Assembly: GCA_045649025.1 (NCBI GenBank)
Contig: JAZRPB010000030.1
Span: forward strand, 1 to 36,681
Direction: 5' to 3'
Origin: Ornithomonoglobus_A sp045649025
GTDB taxonomy: Bacteria > Bacillota > Clostridia > UBA1381
DNA: 36,681 nt
Positions 6,596-15,933 of the stretch are shown here, in pieces. Position 1 is the stretch's first letter. Every line of letters starts with the position of its first letter. The notes under the pieces were generated by a model. It had not been told where the DNA came from. It saw nothing but the letters and a program-made list of their open reading frames with translations, and did not search any database. The position numbers were made by a program, and so were the translations under genes.

Positions 6596-8515
6596 TTATT
6601 TTCCTGTAAGCATATAGTATTCCATTGCCGAATACTTGTTTAATGTATCTCCAATGTCTGTTATATCCGTCCATACAGAATTTGTATTATAATATCCAAG
6701 TGAATTTATCTGCGGTGCTGTTTTTCTTTGTTCATCTAAAAACGCATTTAAACCATTCTTTGGAATATTTGCTGCTTCGTATAAGACATTTTGCAAATAA
6801 TTTGTACTTGTTTTTATATTGTCTTTTTCTTCAATATCATAATTTGCCCATATTAAAAACGGCACTTTGTATCGTGAAGCCATTTCCTCGCTTGTCCATT
6901 CAGATAGCGGCTTGCCCTTTAATTCTTCGTAGAACTCCTGCTCAATTGCAGGCAGATGATCGCCAAACATTAATATCACAAGCTTTTCATCCCATTTTGA
7001 AAAATAATTTATTAAATTCTTAAAATCATCATCACTTTCTTTAACGAGTGTTAAATATTGCTCGGCGGCGGGGTAGTGTTGGCTCATTGTGCGAAGTTTT
7101 ACCACACTTCTGTAATCAGTGTGTGTGTAACCACCGTGATTTTGCATTGTTATGTTAAAAAGAAACAGCTTTTCATTATCCTTTTTCTCGTTAAAAATGT
7201 TTTTTACAACATCATAAGAGGTTTCGTCGCTTATATAGCCTCTTACTTTCTTTATATGGTTTTTATCAATGTATTCGTCCATATTTTCTATACTAATAAA
7301 CTCATCAAAGCCCATAAGCCCATATACTTTTTCTCTATTCCAACCACGTGCATAGTATGGGTGGAAGGCAGTTGTTTTGTAGCCTAATGATTTTAGATAT
7401 GCAGGCATTGCATAATTCATTTCTTTGGTCAGGTATTGAAGATAAGGAGCACTGCCCTGGGGAAGAAGTCCCATTGTTGCACCCGAAAGCAATTCAAATT
7501 CACTGTTGCAGGTGTATCCGCCAAATGGCGATACTAAAAGTTCGCCTCTTACGGTGTCTTTTTTTAGACTGTTTATATATGGCATATACGGAATGTTTGT
7601 GTTAAAATCACCAACGGCACTTAAATCGCTTAAGCTCTCGTTCATTATAACAAGTATATTGGGTAAGTCCTCGCCACGGCTTTTTGGTACGCTTTCTAAA
7701 GTGGCTTGTAACTCCTTGGAGTTATAGTTGTCGGGCTTTTGCAGCGACATTAAACGTACATTTATATAAAAGCTGTATGTCATACCATAATTCTTATTTG
7801 TTTTTTCCTGGTCAAAAAGGTCAAGGTCCAAGGCTGAAATGTCATACATTCCTATTGATGTAAAAACAATGATTGAAGCTAAAAGCCCGCTTATGGAATA
7901 CACAAGGTGTTTGAATTTGAAATTAGCCTTAAATGTAAATTTAAATGCAACAACAATAAAAAATATTGCAAGAACAGACGCACGAATTATAATGTTACTC
8001 ATTTTAAATTCATATTGCTCTGCAACGCCTATTGCAGTGCCGATTGCGAAAAGGTCACCAGGAATTAGGGGAGTGCCTCTGAATAATCCAACAATATGAC
8101 TTGCAAGGTTAAAAATATAGGCACACACAATTGTAATTATACATGCCCATCTGGTACTTTGAGTGAGTGCAAACATAAATAGCAATACACCAAAGTATAC
8201 AAGTGTGTTAAGCATATAAATATCAAGAGAATAATTGATATCGGAAAAAAATATCATGGAAATTTGCATACACACAAAGGGAGTGAGTGCAAATATTATC
8301 CATGCGGCTGCGTTCTTAAAAGTGTTTGTAAATTGAAGTTTAAAAGAAGCAAAACCCCACATTGCAATGGTCATAACATAGCACATAATGTAGTCGTATG
8401 TCATAAATTTTTCGTCAACTTCAAATAACGGGGTATTTACGCATATAAACGTCCACATAGCGAGCAATACAACAGACGCAACACAAATTTTCCATATACT
8501 GTTACTTTTTATCAT
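6596..8515 (-). CDS. LtaS-family phosphoglycerol transferase (LTA synthase-like sulfatase-fold enzyme)
   Basis: This membrane enzyme family transfers phosphoglycerol from phosphatidylglycerol to build lipoteichoic acid or decorate surface glycans. The N-terminal half (to about 230) holds several membrane helices. The extracellular alkaline-phosphatase/sulfatase-like domain begins near LPNILVIMNES (metal ligand E303), has the nucleophile threonine T335 in GGYTCNSEFELLSG, and the metal-binding GDHLP near the C-terminal third. Length 639 fits the LtaS group. GGTGA lies 8 nt before the ATG. It is a single-gene minus-strand unit between two plus-strand glycan operons. Whether it makes lipoteichoic acid or modifies another polymer cannot be told. 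Confidence 0.9.
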   Translation of the reverse strand: MIKSNSIWKICVASVVLLAMWTFICVNTPLFEVDEKFMTYDYIMCYVMTIAMWGFASFKLQFTNTFKNAAAWIIFALTPFVCMQISMIFFSDINYSLDIYMLNTLVYFGVLLFMFALTQSTRWACIITIVCAYIFNLASHIVGLFRGTPLIPGDLFAIGTAIGVAEQYEFKMSNIIIRASVLAIFFIVVAFKFTFKANFKFKHLVYSISGLLASIIVFTSIGMYDISALDLDLFDQEKTNKNYGMTYSFYINVRLMSLQKPDNYNSKELQATLESVPKSRGEDLPNILVIMNESLSDLSAVGDFNTNIPYMPYINSLKKDTVRGELLVSPFGGYTCNSEFELLSGATMGLLPQGSAPYLQYLTKEMNYAMPAYLKSLGYKTTAFHPYYARGWNREKVYGLMGFDEFISIENMDEYIDKNHIKKVRGYISDETSYDVVKNIFNEKKDNEKLFLFNITMQNHGGYTHTDYRSVVKLRTMSQHYPAAEQYLTLVKESDDDFKNLINYFSKWDEKLVILMFGDHLPAIEQEFYEELKGKPLSEWTSEEMASRYKVPFLIWANYDIEEKDNIKTSTNYLQNVLYEAANIPKNGLNAFLDEQRKTAPQINSLGYYNTNSVWTDITDIGDTLNKYSAMEYYMLTGK

Positions 8516-8569
8516 AATTTTATCACCGTTTATAAATTTTTGTTAATTATTTTTGAATACATACATCAT

Positions 8570-8598
8570 ATTATAACACTTTTTAACTCAATATTCAA
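8570..8598 (-). promoter_or_regulatory. Promoter for the LtaS-like gene
   Basis: On the minus strand TATAAT (8575-8570) is an exact -10 box, preceded after 17 bp by TTGAAT (8598-8593), a good -35. The start codon of the LtaS-like gene is at 8515, leaving a leader of about 50 nt. Confidence 0.72.
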
Positions 8599-8669
8599 TA
8601 GCAAAATCATAGAAATGTAAAAATATTATTTATGATGCTAAACCAGAAACAAAATGTTGTAAATAAGTT

Positions 8670-8685
8670 TTCGATATATGTCGAA
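8670..8685 (+). promoter_or_regulatory. Possible Spo0A box (TGTCGAA) within an inverted repeat
   Basis: TGTCGAA at 8679-8685 matches the seven-base Spo0A consensus TGNCGAA exactly. It is the right half of an inverted repeat TTCGA-N6-TCGAA (8670-8685), so the left half is a near-match on the other strand. It lies about 50 bp upstream of the -35 of the polysaccharide operon and about 80 bp upstream of the -35 of the divergent LtaS-like gene. Spo0A control of exopolysaccharide is known in Bacillus; direct control here is inference. A seven-base match may also be chance. Confidence 0.4.
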
Positions 8686-8735
8686 TTTTCTCGTAAAATT
8701 TCACAAAAATTATATAAAACATACCATATTATCTA

Positions 8736-8764
8736 TTGACATTTGAATAAATAAATGGTAAAAT
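8736..8764 (+). promoter_or_regulatory. Main promoter of the polysaccharide operon
   Basis: TTGACA (8736-8741) is followed after exactly 17 bp by TAAAAT (8759-8764). No other strong promoter or terminator was seen until 29130, so this may drive about 20 kb of genes. AAGGA at 8801-8805 is the first ribosome binding site downstream. Confidence 0.82.
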
Positions 8765-8815
8765 AGAATGTGGATTATTGTATGGAAATGCAAATAAAAC
8801 AAGGATGTATAAATT

Positions 8816-9436
8816 ATGTATAAAATGTTTGGTAAAAGATTGATAGATGTTTTATTATCAGGGATAGGTATTATTGTTTTGGCGATTCCAATGTTAATTA
8901 TAGCTGTAATAATTAAATGTGAATCCCCGGGACCGATATTATTTAAGCAGAAGAGAATAACAAAAAATAAAAAGCACTTTTATATCTTAAAATTTCGCAC
9001 TATGAGGGTTGATACACCAAAAGATATGCCAACGCATTTGCTTGATAATCCTGATATGTACATAACCAGAATAGGAAGAGTATTACGTAAATATTCACTT
9101 GATGAATTACCTCAAATTTATAATATTTTTGGTGGCTCAATGACAATTATAGGACCCAGACCTGCACTGTGGAATCAATATGATTTAATAGAAGAACGTG
9201 ATAAGTATGGTGCAAATAATATAAAACCTGGTTTAACGGGTCTTGCACAAATAAGCGGCAGAGATGAACTTGAAATTGAAGTTAAGGCAAAAATTGATGG
9301 TGAGTATGCCGAAAAAATGAGTTTTAAATTTGATTTTTATTGTTTTTTTGCAACCATTCTTTCGGTGCTCAGGCACGATGGCGTGGTTGAAGGTGGAGTT
9401 AAGGAGAAGGTTGAAGAGGAAGTTTATAAAAGATGA
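8816..9436 (+). CDS. Undecaprenyl-phosphate phosphoglycosyl transferase (initiating sugar transferase)
   Basis: This monotopic membrane enzyme puts the first sugar-1-phosphate on undecaprenyl phosphate, starting each repeat unit. A hydrophobic re-entrant helix spans about 10-33 and ends in SPGP; KFRTM (59-63) follows. The catalytic Asp-Glu pair is D96-E97 in SLDELPQ, and GPRP (113-116) binds the donor phosphate. At 206 residues it is the short PglC/WcaJ-C-terminal type. Sugar specificity (GalNAc, GlcNAc, QuiNAc-type or Gal/Glc) is not readable. It is the first gene of the operon; its TGA overlaps the next ATG (ATGA). Confidence 0.92.
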   Translation: MYKMFGKRLIDVLLSGIGIIVLAIPMLIIAVIIKCESPGPILFKQKRITKNKKHFYILKFRTMRVDTPKDMPTHLLDNPDMYITRIGRVLRKYSLDELPQIYNIFGGSMTIIGPRPALWNQYDLIEERDKYGANNIKPGLTGLAQISGRDELEIEVKAKIDGEYAEKMSFKFDFYCFFATILSVLRHDGVVEGGVKEKVEEEVYKR

Positions 9437-10584
9437 AAAAAATATGTTTTATTACCACAATATCAACTACACTGACAAGTTTTATATTAGATACGGCAAA
9501 TCACTTACATAAATTAGGAAAATATGATATTACATTTATATGCAACGATAATGAGCGCTTTAGAAAATCATTACCTCAACATATAAACTTTATACCTGTA
9601 GAAATGAGCAGAGGTATAGATTTGTCAGATATTAAAGCGATTTTTGAATTAGCTAAAGTATTTAAAAGGGAAAAATTTGATTACATTCAATATTCAACCC
9701 CAAATGCTGCTTTTTTCTCATCAATAGCGGGTAAATTAGTAGGTGCAAAGCCAAGAGTTTATGGGCAATGGGGATTAAGATATGTGGGAGAAAGTGGCTT
9801 TAAACGTGTTTTTTTAAAGTATCTTGAAAAGCTAACGTGTACTATGTCTACACATATAAGAAGTGTTAGCCATAAGAATATGGACTTTGCTATTTCAGAA
9901 AGACTGTATAAAAAAAATAAGGTAAAAGTAATCGGCAATGGTGGGACCATTGGCGTTGATATGGGCATTTTTGATATAACAAAAAAAGATATTTACAGGG
10001 AAGAAATCTATAATCAATATAATATAAGTTCTAATGAGTTTATTTTTGGATTTGTAGGAAGAATGAGTCGGGATAAGGGTTCAGGAGAATTGCTTATGTC
10101 GTTTAAAAGTTTAATAGATAAAGGCTGTCAAATAAAAATGTTTATCGTTGGAGATATTGAAGACATAAACTCTATTGATAATGCACTTATTGAATGGGCG
10201 AAAGAATCTACAGATGTTATATTTACAGGTCGTATTGATAGTAAAGAATTATGTAAATATTATGCCGCATTCGATTGTTATGTGCATCCAACATACAGAG
10301 AGGGTTTTGGTATGGTGCTTCAAGAGGCAGGTGCTATGGGTAATGCAATAATTACAACAGATATCCCGGGCGCATCCGAGGTTATGGAGAAGGATGTTTC
10401 ATGCAAGCTTGTCAAAGCAAGGGATTGGGAGGCACTTGAAAGCGAAATGGAGTATCTTATAAATAATCCTGACGATGTAGATGGATTAGGTAAAATGGCA
10501 TATGAAAGAACATGCAAATTATACGAGCGTTCAATAATGCTTGAAAATATTCAAAAAGATATTGAAGATATATTAGGAGAATAA
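9433..10584 (+). CDS. GT4-family glycosyltransferase
   Basis: A GT-B fold transferase that should add a sugar to the lipid-linked unit on the cytoplasmic face. The C-terminal Rossmann half has FGFVGRMSRDKG and the retaining GT4 EX7E motif in EGFGMVLQEAGAMG, the nucleotide-sugar site. Its 383 residues are typical. Similar enzymes in capsule operons often use UDP-hexose or UDP-HexNAc donors, but linkage is not predictable. The start overlaps the previous stop by 4 nt, so the two are probably translationally coupled and act in the first two steps. Confidence 0.88.
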   Translation: MKKICFITTISTTLTSFILDTANHLHKLGKYDITFICNDNERFRKSLPQHINFIPVEMSRGIDLSDIKAIFELAKVFKREKFDYIQYSTPNAAFFSSIAGKLVGAKPRVYGQWGLRYVGESGFKRVFLKYLEKLTCTMSTHIRSVSHKNMDFAISERLYKKNKVKVIGNGGTIGVDMGIFDITKKDIYREEIYNQYNISSNEFIFGFVGRMSRDKGSGELLMSFKSLIDKGCQIKMFIVGDIEDINSIDNALIEWAKESTDVIFTGRIDSKELCKYYAAFDCYVHPTYREGFGMVLQEAGAMGNAIITTDIPGASEVMEKDVSCKLVKARDWEALESEMEYLINNPDDVDGLGKMAYERTCKLYERSIMLENIQKDIEDILGE

Positions 10585-10586
10585 AA

Positions 10587-11405
10587 ATGAGTATGAAACT
10601 GATGTTGGTTACATCGGATATTGAAAATATTAAAGAAGCGCAAAAAGCAGGAATAGACAGAATTTTTTTTGATTTAGAATATATCAACAAGAGAGAAAGA
10701 CAACACGGAAGAAATACTCTTATATTACATAATAACATTGAGGACCTTCATGGAATTCGTAATGTATTGGATAAGTCTGAACTTGTTGTTAGGGTAAATG
10801 CCCTATATCCTCATTCAAAACAGGAAATAGATAAGGCAATAGAATATGGTGCAGATATAATTATGCTGCCAATGGTTATGGATGCAGAAGATGTTAAAAT
10901 ACTTGTAGATTATGTTGATCGCAGAGCAAAAGTTATGCCAATGATAGAAACGGCTCAAGCTCTTGCAAGAATAGACGATATACTCGAAATTGAAGGCATA
11001 GACGAAATTTACATAGGCTTAAACGATTTACATATAAGTATGGGACTTACATTTATGTTTGAACTTTTAAGCGGTGGCTTGATGGAATATTTGGCTCAAA
11101 AAATCAAAAAAGCTGGTGTTAAATTTGGTTTTGGCGGTATGGCAAAGATAGGCGAGGGTAGCTTGCCAGCCGAGGCTATATTGGCTGAACATTATCGTTT
11201 GGGTTCAAATTCTGTTATATTATCAAGAACATTTAGAAACGAGGTTGGAGATAATAAAGATAGAGTTGATCTAAAAAAAGAAGTTAAAAAAATAAGAGAT
11301 TATGAGCAAAAAATATCATCGTGGAGCGAAACGGAATTTGAGAAAAACAGACTTTTTGTAAAGAAAAAAGTCGCAGAAATTATAGATAGTATCAATAAAA
11401 GGTGA
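10587..11405 (+). CDS. HpcH/HpaI aldolase - citrate lyase beta-like enzyme
   Basis: The 272-residue protein has the TIM-barrel pattern of the HpcH/HpaI-CitE superfamily, which makes or cleaves carbon-carbon bonds next to a keto or acyl-CoA carboxylate. Visible residues are R69 in VVRVNA, the metal ligands E121 in MIETAQA and D147 in IGLNDLHISMG. The first-strand FDLEY has Tyr32 where HpaI-type aldolases have the catalytic His, so it resembles CitE more than a pyruvate aldolase. AGGAGA lies 6 nt before the ATG, and genes are 2 and 3 nt away on either side, so it is firmly in the operon. Such an enzyme is unusual in a capsule cluster; it may make a non-sugar acid substituent, which is inference. 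Confidence 0.82.
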   Translation: MSMKLMLVTSDIENIKEAQKAGIDRIFFDLEYINKRERQHGRNTLILHNNIEDLHGIRNVLDKSELVVRVNALYPHSKQEIDKAIEYGADIIMLPMVMDAEDVKILVDYVDRRAKVMPMIETAQALARIDDILEIEGIDEIYIGLNDLHISMGLTFMFELLSGGLMEYLAQKIKKAGVKFGFGGMAKIGEGSLPAEAILAEHYRLGSNSVILSRTFRNEVGDNKDRVDLKKEVKKIRDYEQKISSWSETEFEKNRLFVKKKVAEIIDSINKR

Positions 11406-11408
11406 TAT

Positions 11409-12767
11409 ATGGATAATAAAATAAATAGTAACAGTGAGTATCCTAAAATATTGTTTCTTACAGTAAATGGGTGGAATAATACAACAGGTACAGCAACTAT
11501 TTCTTCAATGATAGACGGTTATCCGAGTGAAAACATAGCAAATATTTTCATTCGTGCTGATTTACCAAATTCTAAATGTAGTAGTAAATATTTTAGAATA
11601 CCAGAGTTTGATGTTTTTAAAAGTATACTAAAGCGTAAGTTTAATGTTGGATATGAGGTTAATGTTTCTGAAACCACAAGCAACGATGTATACACAAAAG
11701 AGCGTAGCACACATAGTTTTTTAAAAAAGTTTAGTAATGTAACAGTATCAATCATTCGCGAATTTATGTGGAAAGCTGGAAAGTGGAAAAGTGAAAGTTT
11801 AAATGAATTTGTGAGTGATTTTAAACCTGATGTTGTTATATTTCCCGCAGAAGCATTAATACATTTTAACAATATTGGAAGATATGTGGCAAAAATTGCT
11901 AATTGTCCATATGGGTTGTTCTTTTGGGATGATAACTTTACATATAAACCTGTAAATGGACTGTTAAAAAAATTATATAGGTTTTTTCAAAGAAGGAATA
12001 TTAAAAAAAATGCAAGCGAAGCAAAGTTTGGTTTTAGCTTAAATCCTAAAATGCGATTTGAGGTAAAAGAAGATTTAGGGTTGGATACGGTTCTTTTGAC
12101 AAAGCCAATGGCAAGAAGTGATTACTCTGAAAAACGAACAGGCGAAATAATAAAAATTTTGTACACAGGTAGTTTATACATAGATCGTGATAAAACTATT
12201 TTAAAGGTAATAGATGCTATAAAGAACATAAATCAATATAAGCCTTCTTTTTTTCTTGATATATATACCAATAGTGAATTATCAGAGGCAAAGAAAAGAA
12301 AATTTAATATTGATGGAGTGTGTCAACTTCATCCGGGGGTTACCAAGGAGAAAGTGATTGAACTTCAACGTAATTATGATATATTGCTGTTTGTTGAAGC
12401 ATTGGAAGGAAAATTTAAAAATTCAGCAAGGTTGTCTTTTTCTACTAAATTAGTTGATTATTTTTCGTCAGGTAGATGTATTTTTACTGTTGCACCAAGC
12501 GATATTGCACCAACTGAATATTTAAGGGATAATGATATTGCGGTAGTTGCAAGCAATCAAGATGAAGTAATTGAGAAATTATATTTTATAGCTAATAATA
12601 TAAGCGTTGTGGATTGTTATGGCAAAAAAGCATTTGAATTTGGAAATGAAAATCATAACAAAAAAAATATAGAAAAGTTATTTAAAGAAGAAGTTATTAC
12701 GATATACACAGAGAATGTTAAAAATAAAGAGTACAAGCCAATTAGAGAGGAAACAACACAGTGTTAG
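11409..12767 (+). CDS. Probable GT-B glycosyltransferase
   Basis: The 452-residue product looks like a divergent GT-B (GT4-like) enzyme: an N-terminal Rossmann-like start (PKILFLTVNGWNN), a mid-protein IKILYTGSLY strand that often opens the donor domain, and STKLVDYFSSGRC near 350-375, resembling the donor-site helix of family 4. A strict EX7E is not clear. No membrane helix or signal peptide is seen. AAAGGTGAT precedes the ATG. Its stop overlaps the next gene's GTG by 7 nt. A transferase acting on the lipid-linked unit is the best reading, with no hint of donor. Confidence 0.65.
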   Translation: MDNKINSNSEYPKILFLTVNGWNNTTGTATISSMIDGYPSENIANIFIRADLPNSKCSSKYFRIPEFDVFKSILKRKFNVGYEVNVSETTSNDVYTKERSTHSFLKKFSNVTVSIIREFMWKAGKWKSESLNEFVSDFKPDVVIFPAEALIHFNNIGRYVAKIANCPYGLFFWDDNFTYKPVNGLLKKLYRFFQRRNIKKNASEAKFGFSLNPKMRFEVKEDLGLDTVLLTKPMARSDYSEKRTGEIIKILYTGSLYIDRDKTILKVIDAIKNINQYKPSFFLDIYTNSELSEAKKRKFNIDGVCQLHPGVTKEKVIELQRNYDILLFVEALEGKFKNSARLSFSTKLVDYFSSGRCIFTVAPSDIAPTEYLRDNDIAVVASNQDEVIEKLYFIANNISVVDCYGKKAFEFGNENHNKKNIEKLFKEEVITIYTENVKNKEYKPIREETTQC

Positions 12768-13843
12768 AGATTAATGTTTTTTTGATATGTATAGAAGCAT
12801 ATATTTTTCTTTACAGATATAAATCTGAAGGAAATCGAAAAAAATTTCTTATTTTAACATGTATACAGTCTATACTTTTATCTGGGTTGCGTCACATAGA
12901 CGTTGGTCTGGACACCTATAACTACGTAAAAATGTTTGAAAGAACAGAAAACTATTCATGGGAATATTTGTTTGAGAGATTATTTGATTTTGAAAATTAT
13001 TCTAACGACATAGAACCGGGATTCCTTTTAAGTATGAAGACATTTCAAATATTTTCTGAAAGTCCAAGAATATATTTGATTGCTTTTGCATGCTTTGTAA
13101 ATATACCTTTGTTTAGAATGTTTTATAAACGCTCAAATGATGTTTTTTTAAGCGTATTGGTGTATCAGTGTTTGTATTTTGAGTTTGTATCGTTAACAGG
13201 ACTAAGACAAACTATGGTATTTGTTCTTATAAACTATATTGGAATAAAGTTTATAGAACAGAAGAAATTTATACCGTTTTTACTTTTGGTTGCCGTATGC
13301 TATACGTTCCATAGAAGTGCATGGGCTGTACTGCCACTATACTTTATTGCATACAAAAAACCAACGCCAGCATATTTTATTTGTTGCATAGGTGCAATAG
13401 GGGTGTTGTTTGTTTTAAGAAGTCAATTTACCGCTATTATGACCACTATTGGTGGATATGAACGGTATTCTGAACAGTATAGGGGTGCAGGTTCATGGAA
13501 TTTTACAGTTATTATGATGGCATTGCTATTTGTTTCTATGATGCAGTATAAATTGTTAATATATCAAAACAAAGAAAATGCTTTTTATATAAATGCAACT
13601 ATAATTGCAATAATGTTATTACCACTTACATACGTAGACCCCACAAACATGAGAGTTGTATATTATTATGCAATGTATGTAATGTTGCTTGTTCCTGAAG
13701 CAGTAGCATCATTTAGCGGTAAAGACAGACATATTGTATATTTGTTGGTTGTTGTTTTGATGATTATGCTGTATATTGTAAAAGAAAACTATTACGTATT
13801 CTTTTGGCAGTCAGGATACAAACATATAGGACCATCAGTATAA
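12761..13843 (+). CDS. EpsG/Wzy-like polysaccharide polymerase
   Basis: An integral membrane protein with about ten hydrophobic helices. It has the EpsG-family marks: GLRHIDVGLDTYNY (RxxxVGxDTxxY) after the first helices, then a GLRQ block and FHRSA. Such proteins join flipped repeat units outside the membrane. Its 360 residues fit. It starts with GTG at 12761, 10 nt after GAGAGG (12745-12750), overlapping the previous gene by 7 nt. Together with the flippase at 15923 it defines a Wzx/Wzy-dependent route. Confidence 0.85.
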   Translation: MLEINVFLICIEAYIFLYRYKSEGNRKKFLILTCIQSILLSGLRHIDVGLDTYNYVKMFERTENYSWEYLFERLFDFENYSNDIEPGFLLSMKTFQIFSESPRIYLIAFACFVNIPLFRMFYKRSNDVFLSVLVYQCLYFEFVSLTGLRQTMVFVLINYIGIKFIEQKKFIPFLLLVAVCYTFHRSAWAVLPLYFIAYKKPTPAYFICCIGAIGVLFVLRSQFTAIMTTIGGYERYSEQYRGAGSWNFTVIMMALLFVSMMQYKLLIYQNKENAFYINATIIAIMLLPLTYVDPTNMRVVYYYAMYVMLLVPEAVASFSGKDRHIVYLLVVVLMIMLYIVKENYYVFFWQSGYKHIGPSV

Positions 13844-13865
13844 AATTTCTAATGTGAGGTAAATT

Positions 13866-14828
13866 ATGGAAGATATAATGGTAAGTATATGCTGTCAGAC
13901 ATATAATCATGAGAAATATATAAGACAGACCCTTGACGGATTTATAAAGCAGCAAGTGGATTTTAAGTTTGAAGTTCTTATCCATGATGATGCATCAAAA
14001 GATGGTACTGTTGATATAATAAAGGAATATGAAAAAAAATATCCGGACATTATTAAGCCTATATACCAAACTGAAAATCAGTACTCTAAACAAGTGCCGG
14101 TATCATATACTTATCAGTATCCCAGAGCAAAGGGTAGATATGTTGCATTTTGTGAGGGCGACGACTATTGGATAGACGAAACCAAATTACAAAAGCAGGT
14201 TGATTTTCTTGAAAAACATCCCCAATACATTGCTTGTGTACATAAATATATAGTCGTTGATGAAAATGGAGAAGAACAAAATCATAAAACCTTTGGATAT
14301 TATGAGAAGGGTGGAATATATACATTTAGCGATTTTTTCGAAAAGGAACTTCCAAGTCAGTTGGCAACTTTAGTAATGCGAAATATTATTAATGATGAAA
14401 AAAAAGGATATCCACCTAAGCTAGCAGATATAGGTATTTCAGGAGATATTAAGCTTAATTTATGGTTACTTATTCATGGTGATATATACAGAATGGATGA
14501 CGTTATGTCTGCTTATAGGTTTGTTGTAAAAAAAGGAGGGCAGTCGTATTCTTCAAGAATATTGTCTTCTCCTAAAAATTATATGTATTGGCAAGAACTT
14601 TGCAGATTAGAAAAGCTGTTAAGTGAAGAATACGGACTAAATGTGTATTTCAAAAATCGCAGACTTTATTGTGCTATTGGCGTTATTAAAGATTTAAGGA
14701 AGGGAATTAATTTAAAAAGTATTAGGAATGTTTTTGTGATTTTAATAAAACAAAGAGGAACAATGAGATGTTTTATACAATATTTATTAAGATTTTCAAA
14801 AAGAAAGTTCTTACCTGTTAATGAATAA
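13866..14828 (+). CDS. Family 2 glycosyltransferase
   Basis: A GT-A fold enzyme: the N-terminus has VSICCQTYNHEKYI, then LIHDDASKDGT for nucleotide binding and CEGDDYW with the DxD-type metal site near 100. The TDxxKLxxQVDFLEKHP-like stretch that follows is common in capsule GT2 proteins. No membrane helix is evident; the C-terminus is basic. GAGGT is 5 nt from the ATG at 13866 (a second Met is four codons on). It should add one sugar of the repeat unit. Confidence 0.88.
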   Translation: MEDIMVSICCQTYNHEKYIRQTLDGFIKQQVDFKFEVLIHDDASKDGTVDIIKEYEKKYPDIIKPIYQTENQYSKQVPVSYTYQYPRAKGRYVAFCEGDDYWIDETKLQKQVDFLEKHPQYIACVHKYIVVDENGEEQNHKTFGYYEKGGIYTFSDFFEKELPSQLATLVMRNIINDEKKGYPPKLADIGISGDIKLNLWLLIHGDIYRMDDVMSAYRFVVKKGGQSYSSRILSSPKNYMYWQELCRLEKLLSEEYGLNVYFKNRRLYCAIGVIKDLRKGINLKSIRNVFVILIKQRGTMRCFIQYLLRFSKRKFLPVNE

Positions 14829-14910
14829 AACAGGTTATTGTATTGTGAAAAGAATGTAGATAATTATAAACACAAAGTGAATGCTTTAACAGGTTGTAGA
14901 GGAGTAATTA

Positions 14911-15933
14911 ATGGAAAAAGAGCTAAAACCATATTTGGTAGATGTACCTGTAAGAGTACAGGTATGGATTAGACCTGATTGTCAAAGAAGACAGTTCGAA
15001 ATTTTAAAACAGGCAAAACCGAGCATTCTGTTTCTTTGTTCTGATGGTGGAAGAAACGAAAAAGAGTGGGAAGCAATAAACCAAAATCGTGCTATGTTTG
15101 ATAATGAAATTGATTGGGAGTGTACAGTTTATAAATTGTATGAAAGTACTAATCAGGGATTATATGGTTTCGGAAAAAAAATAAAAGAATTAATATGGAG
15201 CACTGTTGACAGGTGTATATTTTTAGAGGATGATTATATACCTTCTGTATCATTTTTTGAATTTTGTGCACAAATGCTCGAAAAATACAAAGATGATTTA
15301 AGAGTTCATTGCATCACAGGTATGAATCATATGGGTACATATGATGAGGTTGAAGCAGACTACTTCTTTTCGCGTTTTGGTTCTATTTGGGGTACCGCTA
15401 CATGGAAGCGTAGTATTGAAATGAGAAATCTTGACTTTGGAAAAGATGAGTATGCTGTAAAAAATATGCTAAAGAGAGTAAAGAAACAAAAATTATTAGG
15501 TAAGCAAATAATAGGATATCCAAAAGGTGAGCTGGTGGGAGGACATGAGCCTGCATCAGAGTTTTATAACAATATTGCACCATTTTACCAAAATCAGTTA
15601 TTTATTGTACCTAAAAAAAATATGATATCCAATATTGGTTGTACTGAAAATGGAGAACATGCAACGCAACTGAAAAAAATGCCAAAGGGTATTCAGCGTG
15701 TGTTTAATATGAAAACCTATGAAATGGATTTCCCAATAAAGCATCCTGTTGCAGTTTTTCCTGACTATTATCACGAAGAACGTGTATATAGAATTATGGG
15801 ATTTGGACACCCTTTTATAGCACGATATAGAAAAATGGCAAGTTTTATAAGACAAATATATTATGGTGATAAAAAAATAGTTTTAAAAAAAATTGTGAAA
15901 AAAATTAGAGGTAAGAAAAAATATGAAAAATAA
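14911..15933 (+). CDS. GT2-like transferase (HlpA-like)
   Basis: The 340-residue protein has the GT-A pattern of the so-called hemolytic protein HlpA-like family often found in capsule operons: residues ~20-50 carry RPDCQRRQFEILKQAKPS and FLCSDG, and FLEDDYIPSVSFFEF (about 104-118) holds the EDD metal site. SIWGTATWKR is another family block. These are taken as glycosyltransferases of unknown specificity; hemolysis is not implied. A GAGGAG site precedes the ATG. The preceding 82-nt gap shows only a repeated AACAGGTT and no hairpin. The end overlaps the flippase gene by 11 nt. Confidence 0.78.
   Translation: MEKELKPYLVDVPVRVQVWIRPDCQRRQFEILKQAKPSILFLCSDGGRNEKEWEAINQNRAMFDNEIDWECTVYKLYESTNQGLYGFGKKIKELIWSTVDRCIFLEDDYIPSVSFFEFCAQMLEKYKDDLRVHCITGMNHMGTYDEVEADYFFSRFGSIWGTATWKRSIEMRNLDFGKDEYAVKNMLKRVKKQKLLGKQIIGYPKGELVGGHEPASEFYNNIAPFYQNQLFIVPKKNMISNIGCTENGEHATQLKKMPKGIQRVFNMKTYEMDFPIKHPVAVFPDYYHEERVYRIMGFGHPFIARYRKMASFIRQIYYGDKKIVLKKIVKKIRGKKKYEK

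Noticed and set aside
6625..8099. Plus-strand open frames opposite the LtaS-like gene
   Set aside because: The minus-strand gene has full catalytic motifs; the opposite frames show no recognisable protein.
14829..14910. Repeated AACAGGTT in the gap before 14911 as a regulatory repeat
   Set aside because: Two copies of an eight-base A+T-rich word in 82 nt are easily explained by chance; no palindrome or promoter accompanies them.
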